This document shows positions 1 through 6,910 of a stretch of DNA of 31,125 bases, piece by piece. Source of the stretch: Mesorhizobium amorphae (GTDB taxonomy: Bacteria > Pseudomonadota > Alphaproteobacteria > Rhizobiales > Rhizobiaceae); NCBI GenBank assembly GCA_003240775.1, contig QFNI01000046.1:1-31125 (forward strand), in the 5' to 3' direction. A program made the position numbers and the translations under genes. Positions within the stretch are counted from its first letter, which is position 1; each line of letters begins with the position of its first letter. The notes under the pieces were generated by a model. It was not told the origin of the DNA. It worked only from the letters and a program-made list of their open reading frames with translations, and ran no database searches.

Positions 1-113
1 GGGGCGGCTCGGGCGTCACCTCCAACAAGCTGATGCAGGCGCGCGTCGCCTTGCAGTTCGTGGCGCTCGTGCTCATCCTGCTCGCCGTCTGGTTCCAGAG
101 AAACGCCGGCTGA
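1..113 (+). CDS. HIG1 domain (twin transmembrane) protein, C-terminal end only
   Basis: Only the last 36 residues are in the window, read from base 3 to a TGA at 111-113. The visible part has the motif SNKLMQARVALQFVAL followed by a hydrophobic helix (about 13 residues, ending LLAVWF) and a short basic tail. This is the pattern of the second helix of the small HIG1 (hypoxia-induced) inner-membrane proteins. In rhizobia these commonly sit directly before a cobalamin adenosyltransferase, as here. The stop overlaps the next start (TGATG), which suggests translational coupling. In mitochondria HIG1 proteins assist respiratory complexes; the bacterial role is not settled. The family call rests on a short fragment plus context. 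Confidence 0.7.
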   Translation, partial: GGSGVTSNKLMQARVALQFVALVLILLAVWFQRNAG

Positions 114-685
114 TGGTCAAGCTCAACAAGATCTACACGCGCACCGGCGACGACGGCACCACGGGCCTCGGCTCGGGCGAGCGTCGCCCCAAATGGGATC
201 TGCGGGTCGAAGCCTACGGCACGGTGGACGAGGCCAATTCGGTTCTGGGCCTGGCACGGCTCCATGCCGAGGGCACGATGGACGCCGCGCTCGCGCGCAT
301 CCAGAACGACCTCTTCGACGTCGGCGCCGATCTCGCCGTGCCCGACACGGGCGAGCCCTTGCCCTACGAGCCGCTGCGGGTCACCGACGCACAGGTGACG
401 TGGTTGGAGACCGAGATCGACCGGCAGAACGAGAAGCTCGAGCCTCTGCGCTCCTTCGTGCTGCCCGGCGGCAGTGCGCTTGCGGCGCAACTGCATCTCG
501 CGCGCACGGTCGTCCGCCGCGCCGAGCGGCTCGCGGCCGAGCTTGCCGCCCGAAAGGAAGAGCGCGTGGGCGCGCCCGTGGTGCGCTACCTCAACCGCTT
601 GTCCGACCTCCTGTTCGTGGCGGCCCGCACCGCCAATGACGAGGGCCGCGCCGACGTGCTATGGGTTCCCGGGCAGAACCGCTGA
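113..685 (+). CDS. PduO-type ATP:cob(I)alamin adenosyltransferase
   Basis: A 190-residue protein, the usual length of the family. It transfers the 5'-deoxyadenosyl group of ATP to cob(I)alamin, giving adenosylcobalamin in the cytosol. The N-terminal ATP-binding motif TRTGDDGTTGLG is at residues 9-20, followed by GTVDEANSVLGLAR. RSFVLPGG is at 113-120, then the helix with VVRRAER, and the closing motif is YLNRLSDLLFVAAR. These are the conserved blocks of PduO/MMAB enzymes rather than of the unrelated CobA/BtuR type. The ATG overlaps the stop of the upstream HIG1 gene by one base. Its likely client is a B12-dependent mutase or reductase elsewhere in the genome. Confidence 0.93.
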   Translation: MVKLNKIYTRTGDDGTTGLGSGERRPKWDLRVEAYGTVDEANSVLGLARLHAEGTMDAALARIQNDLFDVGADLAVPDTGEPLPYEPLRVTDAQVTWLETEIDRQNEKLEPLRSFVLPGGSALAAQLHLARTVVRRAERLAAELAARKEERVGAPVVRYLNRLSDLLFVAARTANDEGRADVLWVPGQNR

Positions 686-698
686 ACCGCGAGAGCCC

Positions 699-1484
699 GT
701 GTTCATCCCGCTCCACGACGCCAACAGCCTGCGCCGCATCCGCCTGCAATGGGTGACGCTGGCGCTGATCGCAGCCAACGTCGCGGTGCATCTGGTGCTC
801 AGCACGGGCACGGCGACCACCATGCAAGGGGCCGTGATCGGGCTCGGCTACATCCCCTCCGTCGTGTTCGACACCGCCGTGCTGCCGCCCGGCTATGCGA
901 TCGTGCCCGAGGACCTCACCTATCTCACCTACTCGTTCTTGCATGCCGACTGGCTGCATCTGGGCGGCAACATGCTGTTCTTGTGGGTGTTCGGCGACAA
1001 TGTGGAGGATGCGCTGGGGCACCTCCGCTTTCTTCTCTTCTACCTTCTGAGCGCTGCGGCCGGCGCCTTGGCGCACGGCTTGCTCGTGCCGGAATCCCAA
1101 GCGCCGCTGATCGGCGCGTCGGGCGCGGTGGCGGGCATCCTGTCGGCGTATCTCATCCTCCACCCGAGGGTGAAGATCTGGGTGCTCGCCTTTGGCCGCA
1201 TTCCGCTTCGCGTGCCTGCCTGGGTGGCCATCGCCGCCTGGATCGGGTTCCAGATCCTGATGCTCGTGATCCTGCCGGAAGACGAGGTGTCCTTTGCCGC
1301 CCATCTCGGGGGTGCGGCCGCAGGTGCCGTCCTGGTCGTGATCCTGCGTCGCCGCGATCAGCCGCTGCTGGACAAGGTGGTCGTCACCCCGCGCGCGGCC
1401 GAGGTCGCGTTGCCCGGGCGGGCGGGGGCCGTGCCTCCGCCGCCGTCGCCCTGGGGGCGCCGCCCGCGCTCGCCATCGGCTTGA
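699..1484 (+). CDS. Rhomboid family intramembrane serine protease
   Basis: I chose the GTG at 699 (protein begins VFIPLHDANSLRRIRLQW, 261 residues), 13 bases after the adenosyltransferase stop. The longer open frame that starts upstream only reads through the adenosyltransferase gene. Rhomboid hallmarks are present: HLGGN at 87-91 (oxyanion His and Asn), the catalytic serine in GASGA (S141) and the catalytic histidine in FAAHLGGAAAG (H202), spread over about six hydrophobic segments. It should cleave single-pass membrane proteins within the inner membrane; the substrate cannot be inferred. The C-terminal 35 residues are Pro/Arg-rich and look disordered. Its place beside an etf operon is not obviously functional. 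Confidence 0.92.
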   Translation: MFIPLHDANSLRRIRLQWVTLALIAANVAVHLVLSTGTATTMQGAVIGLGYIPSVVFDTAVLPPGYAIVPEDLTYLTYSFLHADWLHLGGNMLFLWVFGDNVEDALGHLRFLLFYLLSAAAGALAHGLLVPESQAPLIGASGAVAGILSAYLILHPRVKIWVLAFGRIPLRVPAWVAIAAWIGFQILMLVILPEDEVSFAAHLGGAAAGAVLVVILRRRDQPLLDKVVVTPRAAEVALPGRAGAVPPPPSPWGRRPRSPSA

Positions 1485-1633
1485 CATTCGGGGGTGGCAG
1501 CTTAATCCCGGCGCGCGTGGTGCGCTGCGCCACCGTTTTTTCCGTGCTGGATGTCGGCATTCGGCCAACCGCGCCTGGCAGGCTTTGCTAAAGCCAACCG
1601 CAACGCGGCAGCAAAGAGAGGTTTTCCCCGCCC

Positions 1634-2383
1634 ATGAAGATCCTTGTCCCAGTCAAGCGAGTTGTTGACTACAACGTCAAGATCCGGGTGAAGGCGGACG
1701 GTTCGGGCGTCGAGCTGGCCAATGTGAAGATGGCCATGAACCCGTTCGACGAGATCGCGGTGGAGGAAGCCATCCGCTTGAAGGAAGCGGGTGTCGCAAC
1801 CGAGATCGTAGCCGTCTCGATCGGCCCGCAACAGGCTCAAGAAACGCTGCGCACCGCACTCGCCATGGGCGCTGACCGGGCGGTGCTCGTCAAGGTAGAC
1901 GGCGTGGTCGAGCCGCTCGCGGTCGCCAAGATCCTGAAGGGCGTTGCCGACGCCGAAAGCCCCGGCCTCGTGATCCTGGGCAAGCAGGCCATCGACGACG
2001 ACGCCAACCAGACCGGCCAGATGCTGGCGGCGCTTCTCGGCTGGGCGCAAGGCACCTTCGCCTCCAAGGTCGAGGTCAAGGGCGAGCGCGTTCACGTGAC
2101 GCGCGAAGTGGACGGCGGCCTCCAGACGGTCGACCTGAAGCTGCCGGCCATCGTCACCACCGACCTGCGCCTCAACCAGCCGCGCTATGCTTCGCTTCCC
2201 AACATCATGAAGGCCAAGAAGAAGCCGCTCGACGAGAAGGCGCCCGGCGATTTCGGCGTCGACGTTTCCCCGCGCCTCGAAGTGCTCAAGACCGAGGAGC
2301 CTTCGGGCCGCAAGGCGGGCGTCAAGGTGAAGAGCGTGGAAGAGCTTGTGGACAAGCTCAAGAACGAAGCCGGCGTGATCTGA
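1634..2383 (+). CDS. etfB: Electron transfer flavoprotein beta subunit
   Basis: A 249-residue protein, standard length. The start MKILVPVKRVVDYNVKIRVK is characteristic, as are MNPFDEIAVEEAIRLKE, the AMP/FAD-site segment LGKQAIDDDANQTGQ and the C-terminal signature LRLNQPRYASLPNIMKAKKK. With EtfA it forms the soluble heterodimer that carries electrons from acyl-CoA and related dehydrogenases to ETF-ubiquinone oxidoreductase. The 149 bases before it follow the rhomboid stop and probably hold the operon promoter, though no convincing -35/-10 pair is visible. A purine-rich AAAGAGAGG lies somewhat far (about 14 bases) upstream of the ATG. Confidence 0.97.
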   Translation: MKILVPVKRVVDYNVKIRVKADGSGVELANVKMAMNPFDEIAVEEAIRLKEAGVATEIVAVSIGPQQAQETLRTALAMGADRAVLVKVDGVVEPLAVAKILKGVADAESPGLVILGKQAIDDDANQTGQMLAALLGWAQGTFASKVEVKGERVHVTREVDGGLQTVDLKLPAIVTTDLRLNQPRYASLPNIMKAKKKPLDEKAPGDFGVDVSPRLEVLKTEEPSGRKAGVKVKSVEELVDKLKNEAGVI

Positions 2384-2408
2384 GGCGGGAAAGCAAGGAG
2401 CAAAAGCG

Positions 2409-3338
2409 ATGACCATTCTTCTTCTCGCCGAGCACGACAACCAGTCGCTGTCCGACCAGACCGCAAAGGCGCTGACGGCCGCCAAGCAGATCGGCTCGGA
2501 CATCCATGTGCTGGTCGCCGGTCAGGGCGCGCAGACCGTGGCCGACGAGGCTGCCAAGCTCGATGGCGTGTCCAAGGTGATCCTGGCCGAATCCGACGCG
2601 CTCGCCGAGCGCCTGGCCGAGCCGCTGGCCGCCACCATCGTGGCGCTCGCGCCGGCCTACGACACGATCCTTGGCGCTGCCACCACCACGGCCAAGAACG
2701 TGATGCCGCGCGTCGCTGCCCTTCTCGACGTGATGCAGATCTCGGAAGTGATGGAGGTCGTCGCCCCCGACACCTTCAAGCGCACGATCTATGCCGGCAA
2801 CGCCATCCAGACCGTGAAGACGAGCGACCCGACCCGCGTGCTGACGGTGCGCACGGCCTCGTTCGCCTCCACCGGCCAGGGCGGCTCGGCGACGGTCGAG
2901 AAGGCTGATGCCGCGTCCGATCCAGCACTTTCCCTCTTCGTGGAAAACAAGATCGCAGCCTCCGAGCGGCCCGAGCTGACATCGGCCAAGATCATCGTCT
3001 CCGGCGGTCGCGCGCTCGGCTCGTCGGAGAAATTCCAGGAGGTCATGCTGCCGCTCGCCGACAAGCTCGGTGCTGCGGTGGGCGCCTCGCGCGCGGCGGT
3101 CGATGCGGGCTACGCGCCCAACGACTGGCAGGTCGGCCAGACCGGCAAGGTGGTTGCTCCCGACCTCTACATCGCCTGCGGCATCTCGGGTGCTATCCAG
3201 CATCTGGCGGGCATGAAGGACAGCAAGGTCATCGTCGCCATCAACAAGGACGAGGAAGCGCCGATCTTCCAGGTGGCGGATTACGGCCTCGTGGGCGACA
3301 TCTTCACGATCGTGCCGGAGTTCGCGGCCAAGCTCTGA
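2409..3338 (+). CDS. etfA: Electron transfer flavoprotein alpha subunit
   Basis: A 309-residue protein, typical for the family, starting 25 bases after etfB with AAGCAAGGAGCAAAAGCG as a good ribosome-binding region. The C-terminal FAD domain has the expected blocks: SGGRALGSSEKF, then GASRAAVDAGY, PNDWQVGQTGKVVAPDLYIA, CGISGAIQHLAGM, AINKDEEAPIFQVADYG and the closing VPEFAAKL. The N-terminal half shows the variable ETF fold shared with EtfB. It is co-transcribed with etfB and followed by a strong intrinsic terminator, so etfBA is a unit of its own and hbdA probably has a separate promoter or depends on read-through. Confidence 0.97.
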   Translation: MTILLLAEHDNQSLSDQTAKALTAAKQIGSDIHVLVAGQGAQTVADEAAKLDGVSKVILAESDALAERLAEPLAATIVALAPAYDTILGAATTTAKNVMPRVAALLDVMQISEVMEVVAPDTFKRTIYAGNAIQTVKTSDPTRVLTVRTASFASTGQGGSATVEKADAASDPALSLFVENKIAASERPELTSAKIIVSGGRALGSSEKFQEVMLPLADKLGAAVGASRAAVDAGYAPNDWQVGQTGKVVAPDLYIACGISGAIQHLAGMKDSKVIVAINKDEEAPIFQVADYGLVGDIFTIVPEFAAKL

Positions 3339-3370
3339 GCGAGCCGCAAGGCCAATGCCGGGGAACAGGG

Positions 3371-3397
3371 AAGGGGCCGCAAGGCCCCTTTTCCTTT
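3371..3397 (+). terminator. Rho-independent terminator after etfBA
   Basis: A perfect 8-bp stem AAGGGGCC (3371-3378) / GGCCCCTT (3383-3390) encloses the tetraloop GCAA and runs into TTCCTTT. It begins 33 bases after the etfA stop codon. Confidence 0.88.
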
Positions 3398-3482
3398 GCG
3401 CGAGCGGCCTCTAGGTTGCATCGCAGCAAGCGTGGGAAACGAACACCGCGCACCAACCAAATCTCCTGGGCAGGCAAACGGC

Positions 3483-4355
3483 ATGATCGAAACCGTCGGA
3501 ATCATCGGCGCGGGGCAGATGGGAAGCGGCATCGCCCATGTCTGCGCGTTGGCCGGGTTCAACGTGATGCTCTACGACGTGTCCGGCGACCGCATCGAAA
3601 AGGGCATCGCCACCATCAGCGGCAACATGGCCCGACAGGTCTCCACCGGCAAGCTGGAGGAAGACATCCGCCAGGGCGCCATCGGCCGCATCTCCAAGAC
3701 GAGCGCCATGGCCGAGTTGGCCGGGGCCGATCTCGTGATCGAGGCGGCAACCGAGGACGAAAGCGTCAAGCGCAAGATCTACGCCCAGCTCTGCCCGCAG
3801 CTGAACCCCGAAGCCATCCTCGCCACCAACACCTCGTCCATCTCGATCACGCGCCTCGCCGCTCAGACCGACCGGCCCGAGCGCTTCATCGGCATCCACT
3901 TCATGAACCCGGTGCCGGTGATGAAGCTCGTCGAGCTCGTGCGCGGCATCGCCACCGAGGACGTGACCTTCGAGGCCGCCAAGCAGTTCGTGGCGAAACT
4001 CGACAAGACGATCACCGTCTCGGAGGACTTTCCCGCCTTCATCGTCAACCGCATCCTGCTGCCGATGATCAACGAGGCGATCTACACGCTCTACGAGGGC
4101 GTGGGCTCGGTGGAAGCCATCGACACCGCCATGCGGCTCGGCGCCAACCACCCGATGGGCCCGCTCCAGCTTGCGGACTTCATCGGCTTGGACACCTGCC
4201 TCTCGATCATGCAGGTTCTGCATGACGGGCTGTCGGACTCGAAATACCGCCCGTGCCCGCTTCTCGTGAAATATGTCGAGGCGGGCTGGCTCGGCCGCAA
4301 GGCGGGCCGCGGCTTCTACGACTATCGCGGCGAGATGCCCGTTCCGACCCGCTGA
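3483..4355 (+). CDS. 3-hydroxybutyryl-CoA dehydrogenase (3-hydroxyacyl-CoA dehydrogenase family)
   Basis: I took the ATG at 3483, giving 290 residues that begin at the Rossmann motif VGIIGAGQMGSGIA (residues 4-17). The longer upstream reading (from 3396) adds non-conserved sequence and covers the terminator-proximal leader. Later blocks are NTSSISITRLA, then GIHFMNPVPVMKLVELV with the catalytic histidine H139, FPAFIVNRILLPMINEA, and GANHPMGPLQLADFIGLDT in the C-terminal dimerisation domain. It interconverts (S)-3-hydroxybutyryl-CoA and acetoacetyl-CoA with NAD(P). Placement directly after etfBA is common in rhizobia and links it to acyl-CoA oxidation. It is often named hbdA or fadB in databases. 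Confidence 0.94.
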   Translation: MIETVGIIGAGQMGSGIAHVCALAGFNVMLYDVSGDRIEKGIATISGNMARQVSTGKLEEDIRQGAIGRISKTSAMAELAGADLVIEAATEDESVKRKIYAQLCPQLNPEAILATNTSSISITRLAAQTDRPERFIGIHFMNPVPVMKLVELVRGIATEDVTFEAAKQFVAKLDKTITVSEDFPAFIVNRILLPMINEAIYTLYEGVGSVEAIDTAMRLGANHPMGPLQLADFIGLDTCLSIMQVLHDGLSDSKYRPCPLLVKYVEAGWLGRKAGRGFYDYRGEMPVPTR

Positions 4356-4383
4356 CCACGCTTTTGTCGCATTTGTGCAACGT

Positions 4384-4408
4384 CGGCTGCCCAAACAGCG
4401 GGCAGCCG
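4384..4408. repeat. Perfect 9-bp inverted repeat between hbdA and the outer-membrane protein gene
   Basis: CGGCTGCCC (4384-4392) and GGGCAGCCG (4400-4408) are exact reverse complements around the 7-base loop AAACAGC. No T-run follows on either side. It lies 28 bases after the hbdA stop and about 91 bases before the next start. It could be a weak terminator for hbdA or a structure or operator in the leader of the outer-membrane gene; the sequence does not decide. Confidence 0.5.
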
Positions 4409-4499
4409 GCCGTTAAACGCGGCAAGCTGTTGAACCGCAAGGCAATGTCCTCACTTATGGAGCCATCGCATTGGCCCCGACCCGAAGGACATCCGCCCC

Positions 4500-5312
4500 A
4501 TGAAGCGCGCGCTTCTCGCCCTGCCTCTTCTCTTTGCCGCCGCTCCCGCTTTCGCCGCTGACGCGGTCGTCGAAGAGGTTATGCCCATCGCTTCCGTCGG
4601 CGAATGGACCGGCTTCTATGCCGGCGTTCAGCTCGGCGGCGCCTTTGGCGGCGGAGACGACGCGCTCGACATCAGCCCGTTCGACTTCGCCGGCCTCGTC
4701 ACCGCGTTCACGCCTCCCGGCGCTGTCGGCGGTTCGTCCTTCAACGGCACCGGCGACTTCAACTCCGGCTTCGTCGGCGGCGTGCATGTCGGCTACGATC
4801 ACCAGTTCGAGAACAACGTGATCCTGGGCGCCATCCTCGACGTGTCTTTCACCGACATCTCCGAGCAGAACCAAGCCTTCTCGCGCACCCCGGCCACCTA
4901 CACGATCGAGCGTGACCTCGACGTGCTGGCAACCCTGCGCGCGCGTCTCGGCTATGCCTTCGCGCCCCGCGTGATGGGTTATGTGACCGGCGGTCTCGCT
5001 TACGGCGATGTGGACTTCAATTACTCGCAGCCCGGCTCGGCCGCGATCGCCTCCACCTCGGGCGGCCAGGACAGCGATTTCGGCTATACGGTCGGCGCCG
5101 GCATTGAGGGCCTGGTGACGGAGAAGGTGTCGCTCGGCATCGAGTATCTCTACACCAATCTCGGCAGCAACGACTTCGAGGCGAACCTGACGGGCGGTCC
5201 GTTCGGCGGCACGGGCGGTGCGGCCGGCTCCAACCTCGACGGCACCACGCTGTCGGCCAAGGACGACTTCGACTTCCACACCGTCCAGCTCAAGCTTTCC
5301 TACCGCTTCTAA
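4500..5312 (+). CDS. Omp25/Omp31-like outer-membrane beta-barrel protein
   Basis: A 270-residue secreted protein. Residues 1-19 form a clear signal peptide (MKRALLALPLLFAAAPAFA, cleaved before AD). The mature part opens with GEWTGFYAGVQLGGAFGGG, the entry strand typical of the rhizobial/Brucella Omp25-Omp31 family. It alternates aromatic and small residues through strands such as GGVHVGYDHQFENN and RLGYAFAPRVMGYVTGGLAYG. It ends in VQLKLSYRF, with the terminal Phe used by the BAM insertion machinery. AAGGAC ten bases before the ATG is the ribosome-binding site. A terminator follows. It has its own transcription unit and is probably an abundant structural outer-membrane protein. Confidence 0.9.
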   Translation: MKRALLALPLLFAAAPAFAADAVVEEVMPIASVGEWTGFYAGVQLGGAFGGGDDALDISPFDFAGLVTAFTPPGAVGGSSFNGTGDFNSGFVGGVHVGYDHQFENNVILGAILDVSFTDISEQNQAFSRTPATYTIERDLDVLATLRARLGYAFAPRVMGYVTGGLAYGDVDFNYSQPGSAAIASTSGGQDSDFGYTVGAGIEGLVTEKVSLGIEYLYTNLGSNDFEANLTGGPFGGTGGAAGSNLDGTTLSAKDDFDFHTVQLKLSYRF

Positions 5313-5369
5313 GCCGAGACGCGTTTTCCAAGCGAAAGACCCTGCTTCGCAGGCTTTGTGAGAAGAGAG

Positions 5370-5398
5370 AGGCTCCGTTTCCGAACGGGGCCTTTCTT
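5370..5398 (+). terminator. Rho-independent terminator after the outer-membrane protein gene
   Basis: A 10-bp stem AGGCTCCGTT (5370-5379) / AACGGGGCCT (5384-5393) with one G-T pair and loop TCCG runs into TTCTT. A smaller hairpin (CCTGC TTC GCAGG, 5341-5353) lies just upstream. Confidence 0.82.
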
Positions 5399-5664
5399 GC
5401 GCTTGGGATCAGATTTCCGAAAGCGCCGTGCCGGTCTTTGTGCCTTCGTGGTCACGCGTGATGAGGCGTCTGCCCGCCGTCACATGCTTGATCGAACCGA
5501 AGGGGGTGCTTGGCCGAGCACTTCGTTCACCGATCCGGTTCCGCCCTTTCCTGCTCTATCGACTTGTCGCTCAACACCGTCTCTTGGCTTACCGCCACGC
5601 GGGACTTCGAGCAGGTCCTGATCACAGCATGGCAGAACAAGCGCCCGGCGCGCTTCTCCGCCCC
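5399..5664. other. Gene-free stretch, no recognisable feature
   Basis: These 266 bases lie between the outer-membrane gene terminator and the stop of the minus-strand secreted protein. With the terminator region the gap exceeds 300 bases. Short open frames exist on both strands, for example a plus-strand one starting at 5510, but none has a ribosome-binding site, a recognisable motif or coding-like third-position G+C. Base composition looks lower in G+C than neighbouring genes. It may be a decayed gene; I see nothing specific. Confidence 0.5.
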
Positions 5665-6111
5665 TTACTTCGTCGTCACCTCGACCAGAGCCGTCACCGG
5701 CTTGCCGCCTACAAGAATGGGTCGGTGATGGTCGTCGGCCAGCAGGATGCCGATGACGTGGCGCCCGGTCGGATTGGGGCAATGGCCGAAGCGCGCCTTG
5801 ATCAGATCGCCGCCGACGTCGCTGTTCATGCTGTTGTAGGGGCGGCCCGGAATATTGCACGTGTCGCCGTCGGGATCGATCTTCATGTGGACGTGGCCAC
5901 ATCGAGGGTCTTCGCCACATTGCCCGGCAGGAAGCAGCTTGAAGTTGCTGTTGACGACAACGCCGATCGCACGCTCCGCATCGTCACCCAGTGCGACGGT
6001 GGTCCCGGCTTGGGGCCAGACGATCTCCAGTGTCGGGTTATCTTGGGCCTGCGCGGTGCAGAGCGAAAGGGCGGCAAATGTCAGGCCGATCGCGAGGGTG
6101 GGAAGGGACAT
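5665..6111 (-). CDS. Secreted Cys/His-rich protein of unknown function
   Basis: A 148-residue protein with a signal peptide (MSLPTLAIGLTFAALSLCTAQA, cleavage likely before QDNP). The ribosome-binding site GGAG lies 8 bases upstream of the ATG. The mature part has four cysteines (in GQCGEDPRCGHVHM, GDTCN and GHCPN), enough for two disulfides in the periplasm. It also has clustered histidines: HVHM near the middle, GHCPNPTGRH, and ADDHHRP near the end. The overall fold may be a small beta-sandwich; the HVHM...DDHH arrangement is reminiscent of DUF4399-type domains, but that is only an impression. Metal binding is possible and unproven. It is divergently transcribed from a TetR regulator with two inverted repeats between the starts, which suggests direct repression by it. 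Confidence 0.75.
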   Translation of the reverse strand: MSLPTLAIGLTFAALSLCTAQAQDNPTLEIVWPQAGTTVALGDDAERAIGVVVNSNFKLLPAGQCGEDPRCGHVHMKIDPDGDTCNIPGRPYNSMNSDVGGDLIKARFGHCPNPTGRHVIGILLADDHHRPILVGGKPVTALVEVTTK

Positions 6112-6127
6112 GCGAAATCTCCGATGA

Positions 6128-6144
6128 TGTAATCAACGATTACA
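6128..6144. promoter_or_regulatory. Putative TetR operator 1 (perfect palindrome)
   Basis: TGTAATC AAC GATTACA is an exact 7-bp inverted repeat with a 3-base spacer, 17 bases before the start of the secreted-protein gene. On the minus strand a possible promoter (TTGCGC, 17 bases, TAATCG) would place its -10 inside this palindrome. Size and symmetry fit a TetR-family dimer site. Confidence 0.7.
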
Positions 6145-6170
6145 CCGGAGTCCGTTCTGGCGCAATGAAA

Positions 6171-6185
6171 TAATCGGCGATTACA
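6171..6185. promoter_or_regulatory. Putative TetR operator 2 (imperfect copy)
   Basis: TAATC GGC GATTACA repeats the first site with the right half-site intact and the outer two bases of the left half-site changed. Its centre (6177) is 41 bp from that of operator 1 (6136), close to four helical turns. A -10-like AATAAT (6169-6174) for the tetR gene overlaps it, consistent with autorepression. Confidence 0.6.
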
Positions 6186-6202
6186 TTTCTGCGCCATGCT
6201 AG

Positions 6203-6853
6203 ATGTCCGACATGGACACAGACCGGCCGACACCTGACGCGCATGCCAGACGCTATCATCATGGGAACCTCGTCGAGGCTCTCGTTGCCGCGACGATAGA
6301 GATCATCGAAGAGCGTGGCGTCGAGCATGTCTCCGTGCGTGAAGCCGCAAAGCGAGCCGGTGTTTCTCCCGGCGCACCTTTTCGGCATTTCCGCTCCAAG
6401 ACGGCTTTGATGACCGCGGTTGCGGAGCAAGCGATGGCGCGGTTGACCGAAGCCGTCGCGGCGGCGCGCTCAGATGCGGACGGCGCCGACCCACTCGCGG
6501 CCTTCGAGGCCATCGGCCATGGCTACCTGCGTTGGGCCATCGCCAACCCCACGCATTTCGAGATCATCAGTTCTCGAACGCTGATCGACTTCGATTCGTC
6601 CGAAATCCTGCGGCACCAGAACGACGCCATTCGTCGCCAGATGATCGATCTGCTGACGGACGCCAGAGAGCGGGGCCAGATCGTCGGCGATCCGGATTTC
6701 GACACCCTCGTCCTGGGCGCCCGTGCTCTGGTCTACGGGTTGGCGCGCATGGCCATCGACGGGCATTTTCCGGAGTGGAACGTTGCCGAGCCTTCATCCG
6801 AAGCGATGCATCGAGCGCTTCATCTGTTCATAGGCCGGATCGCAGACAGGTAG
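6203..6853 (+). CDS. TetR/AcrR family transcriptional regulator
   Basis: A 216-residue protein. Residues about 16-75 are a TetR helix-turn-helix: YHHGNLVEALVAATIEIIEE, then RGVEHVSVREAAKRAGVSPG, then FRHFRSKTALMTAVAEQAM. The C-terminal ligand domain (LAAFEAIGHGYLRWAIANP onward) resembles the WHG-type TetR C-terminal domain. It is divergent from the secreted-protein gene, and the two inverted repeats between them are natural operators. No clear Shine-Dalgarno precedes the ATG at 6203; ATG 6212 is an alternative. Third-position base use looks less G+C-rich than in flanking genes, so the pair may be a later acquisition. The inducer is unknown. Confidence 0.9.
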   Translation: MSDMDTDRPTPDAHARRYHHGNLVEALVAATIEIIEERGVEHVSVREAAKRAGVSPGAPFRHFRSKTALMTAVAEQAMARLTEAVAAARSDADGADPLAAFEAIGHGYLRWAIANPTHFEIISSRTLIDFDSSEILRHQNDAIRRQMIDLLTDARERGQIVGDPDFDTLVLGARALVYGLARMAIDGHFPEWNVAEPSSEAMHRALHLFIGRIADR

Positions 6854-6863
6854 CTCTCTTCCG

Positions 6864-6908
6864 GGAAAGCAGGCCGCTTTCCACGCAGCCTGGGGGAGAG
6901 GCCTTTTT
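6864..6908. terminator. Possible terminator between convergent tetR and tlpA
   Basis: A perfect 7-bp hairpin GGAAAGC (6864-6870) / GCTTTCC (6876-6882) is followed by AGGC paired weakly with GCCT and then CTTTTT (6903-6908). The site lies between the tetR stop and the tlpA stop and could act on the plus strand. It is weaker than the other terminators in the window. Confidence 0.4.
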
Positions 6909-6910
6909 CG

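Noticed and set aside
1481..1509. Perfect -35 hexamer TTGACA at the end of the rhomboid gene as an etfB promoter.
   Set aside because: It includes the rhomboid stop codon and no acceptable -10 lies 16-18 bases downstream (best is AATCCC).
5480..5920. 146-codon minus-strand open frame overlapping the secreted-protein gene.
   Set aside because: Different frame from the signal-peptide protein, Arg-rich, no ribosome-binding site; the 5665-6111 frame has a signal peptide and Shine-Dalgarno.
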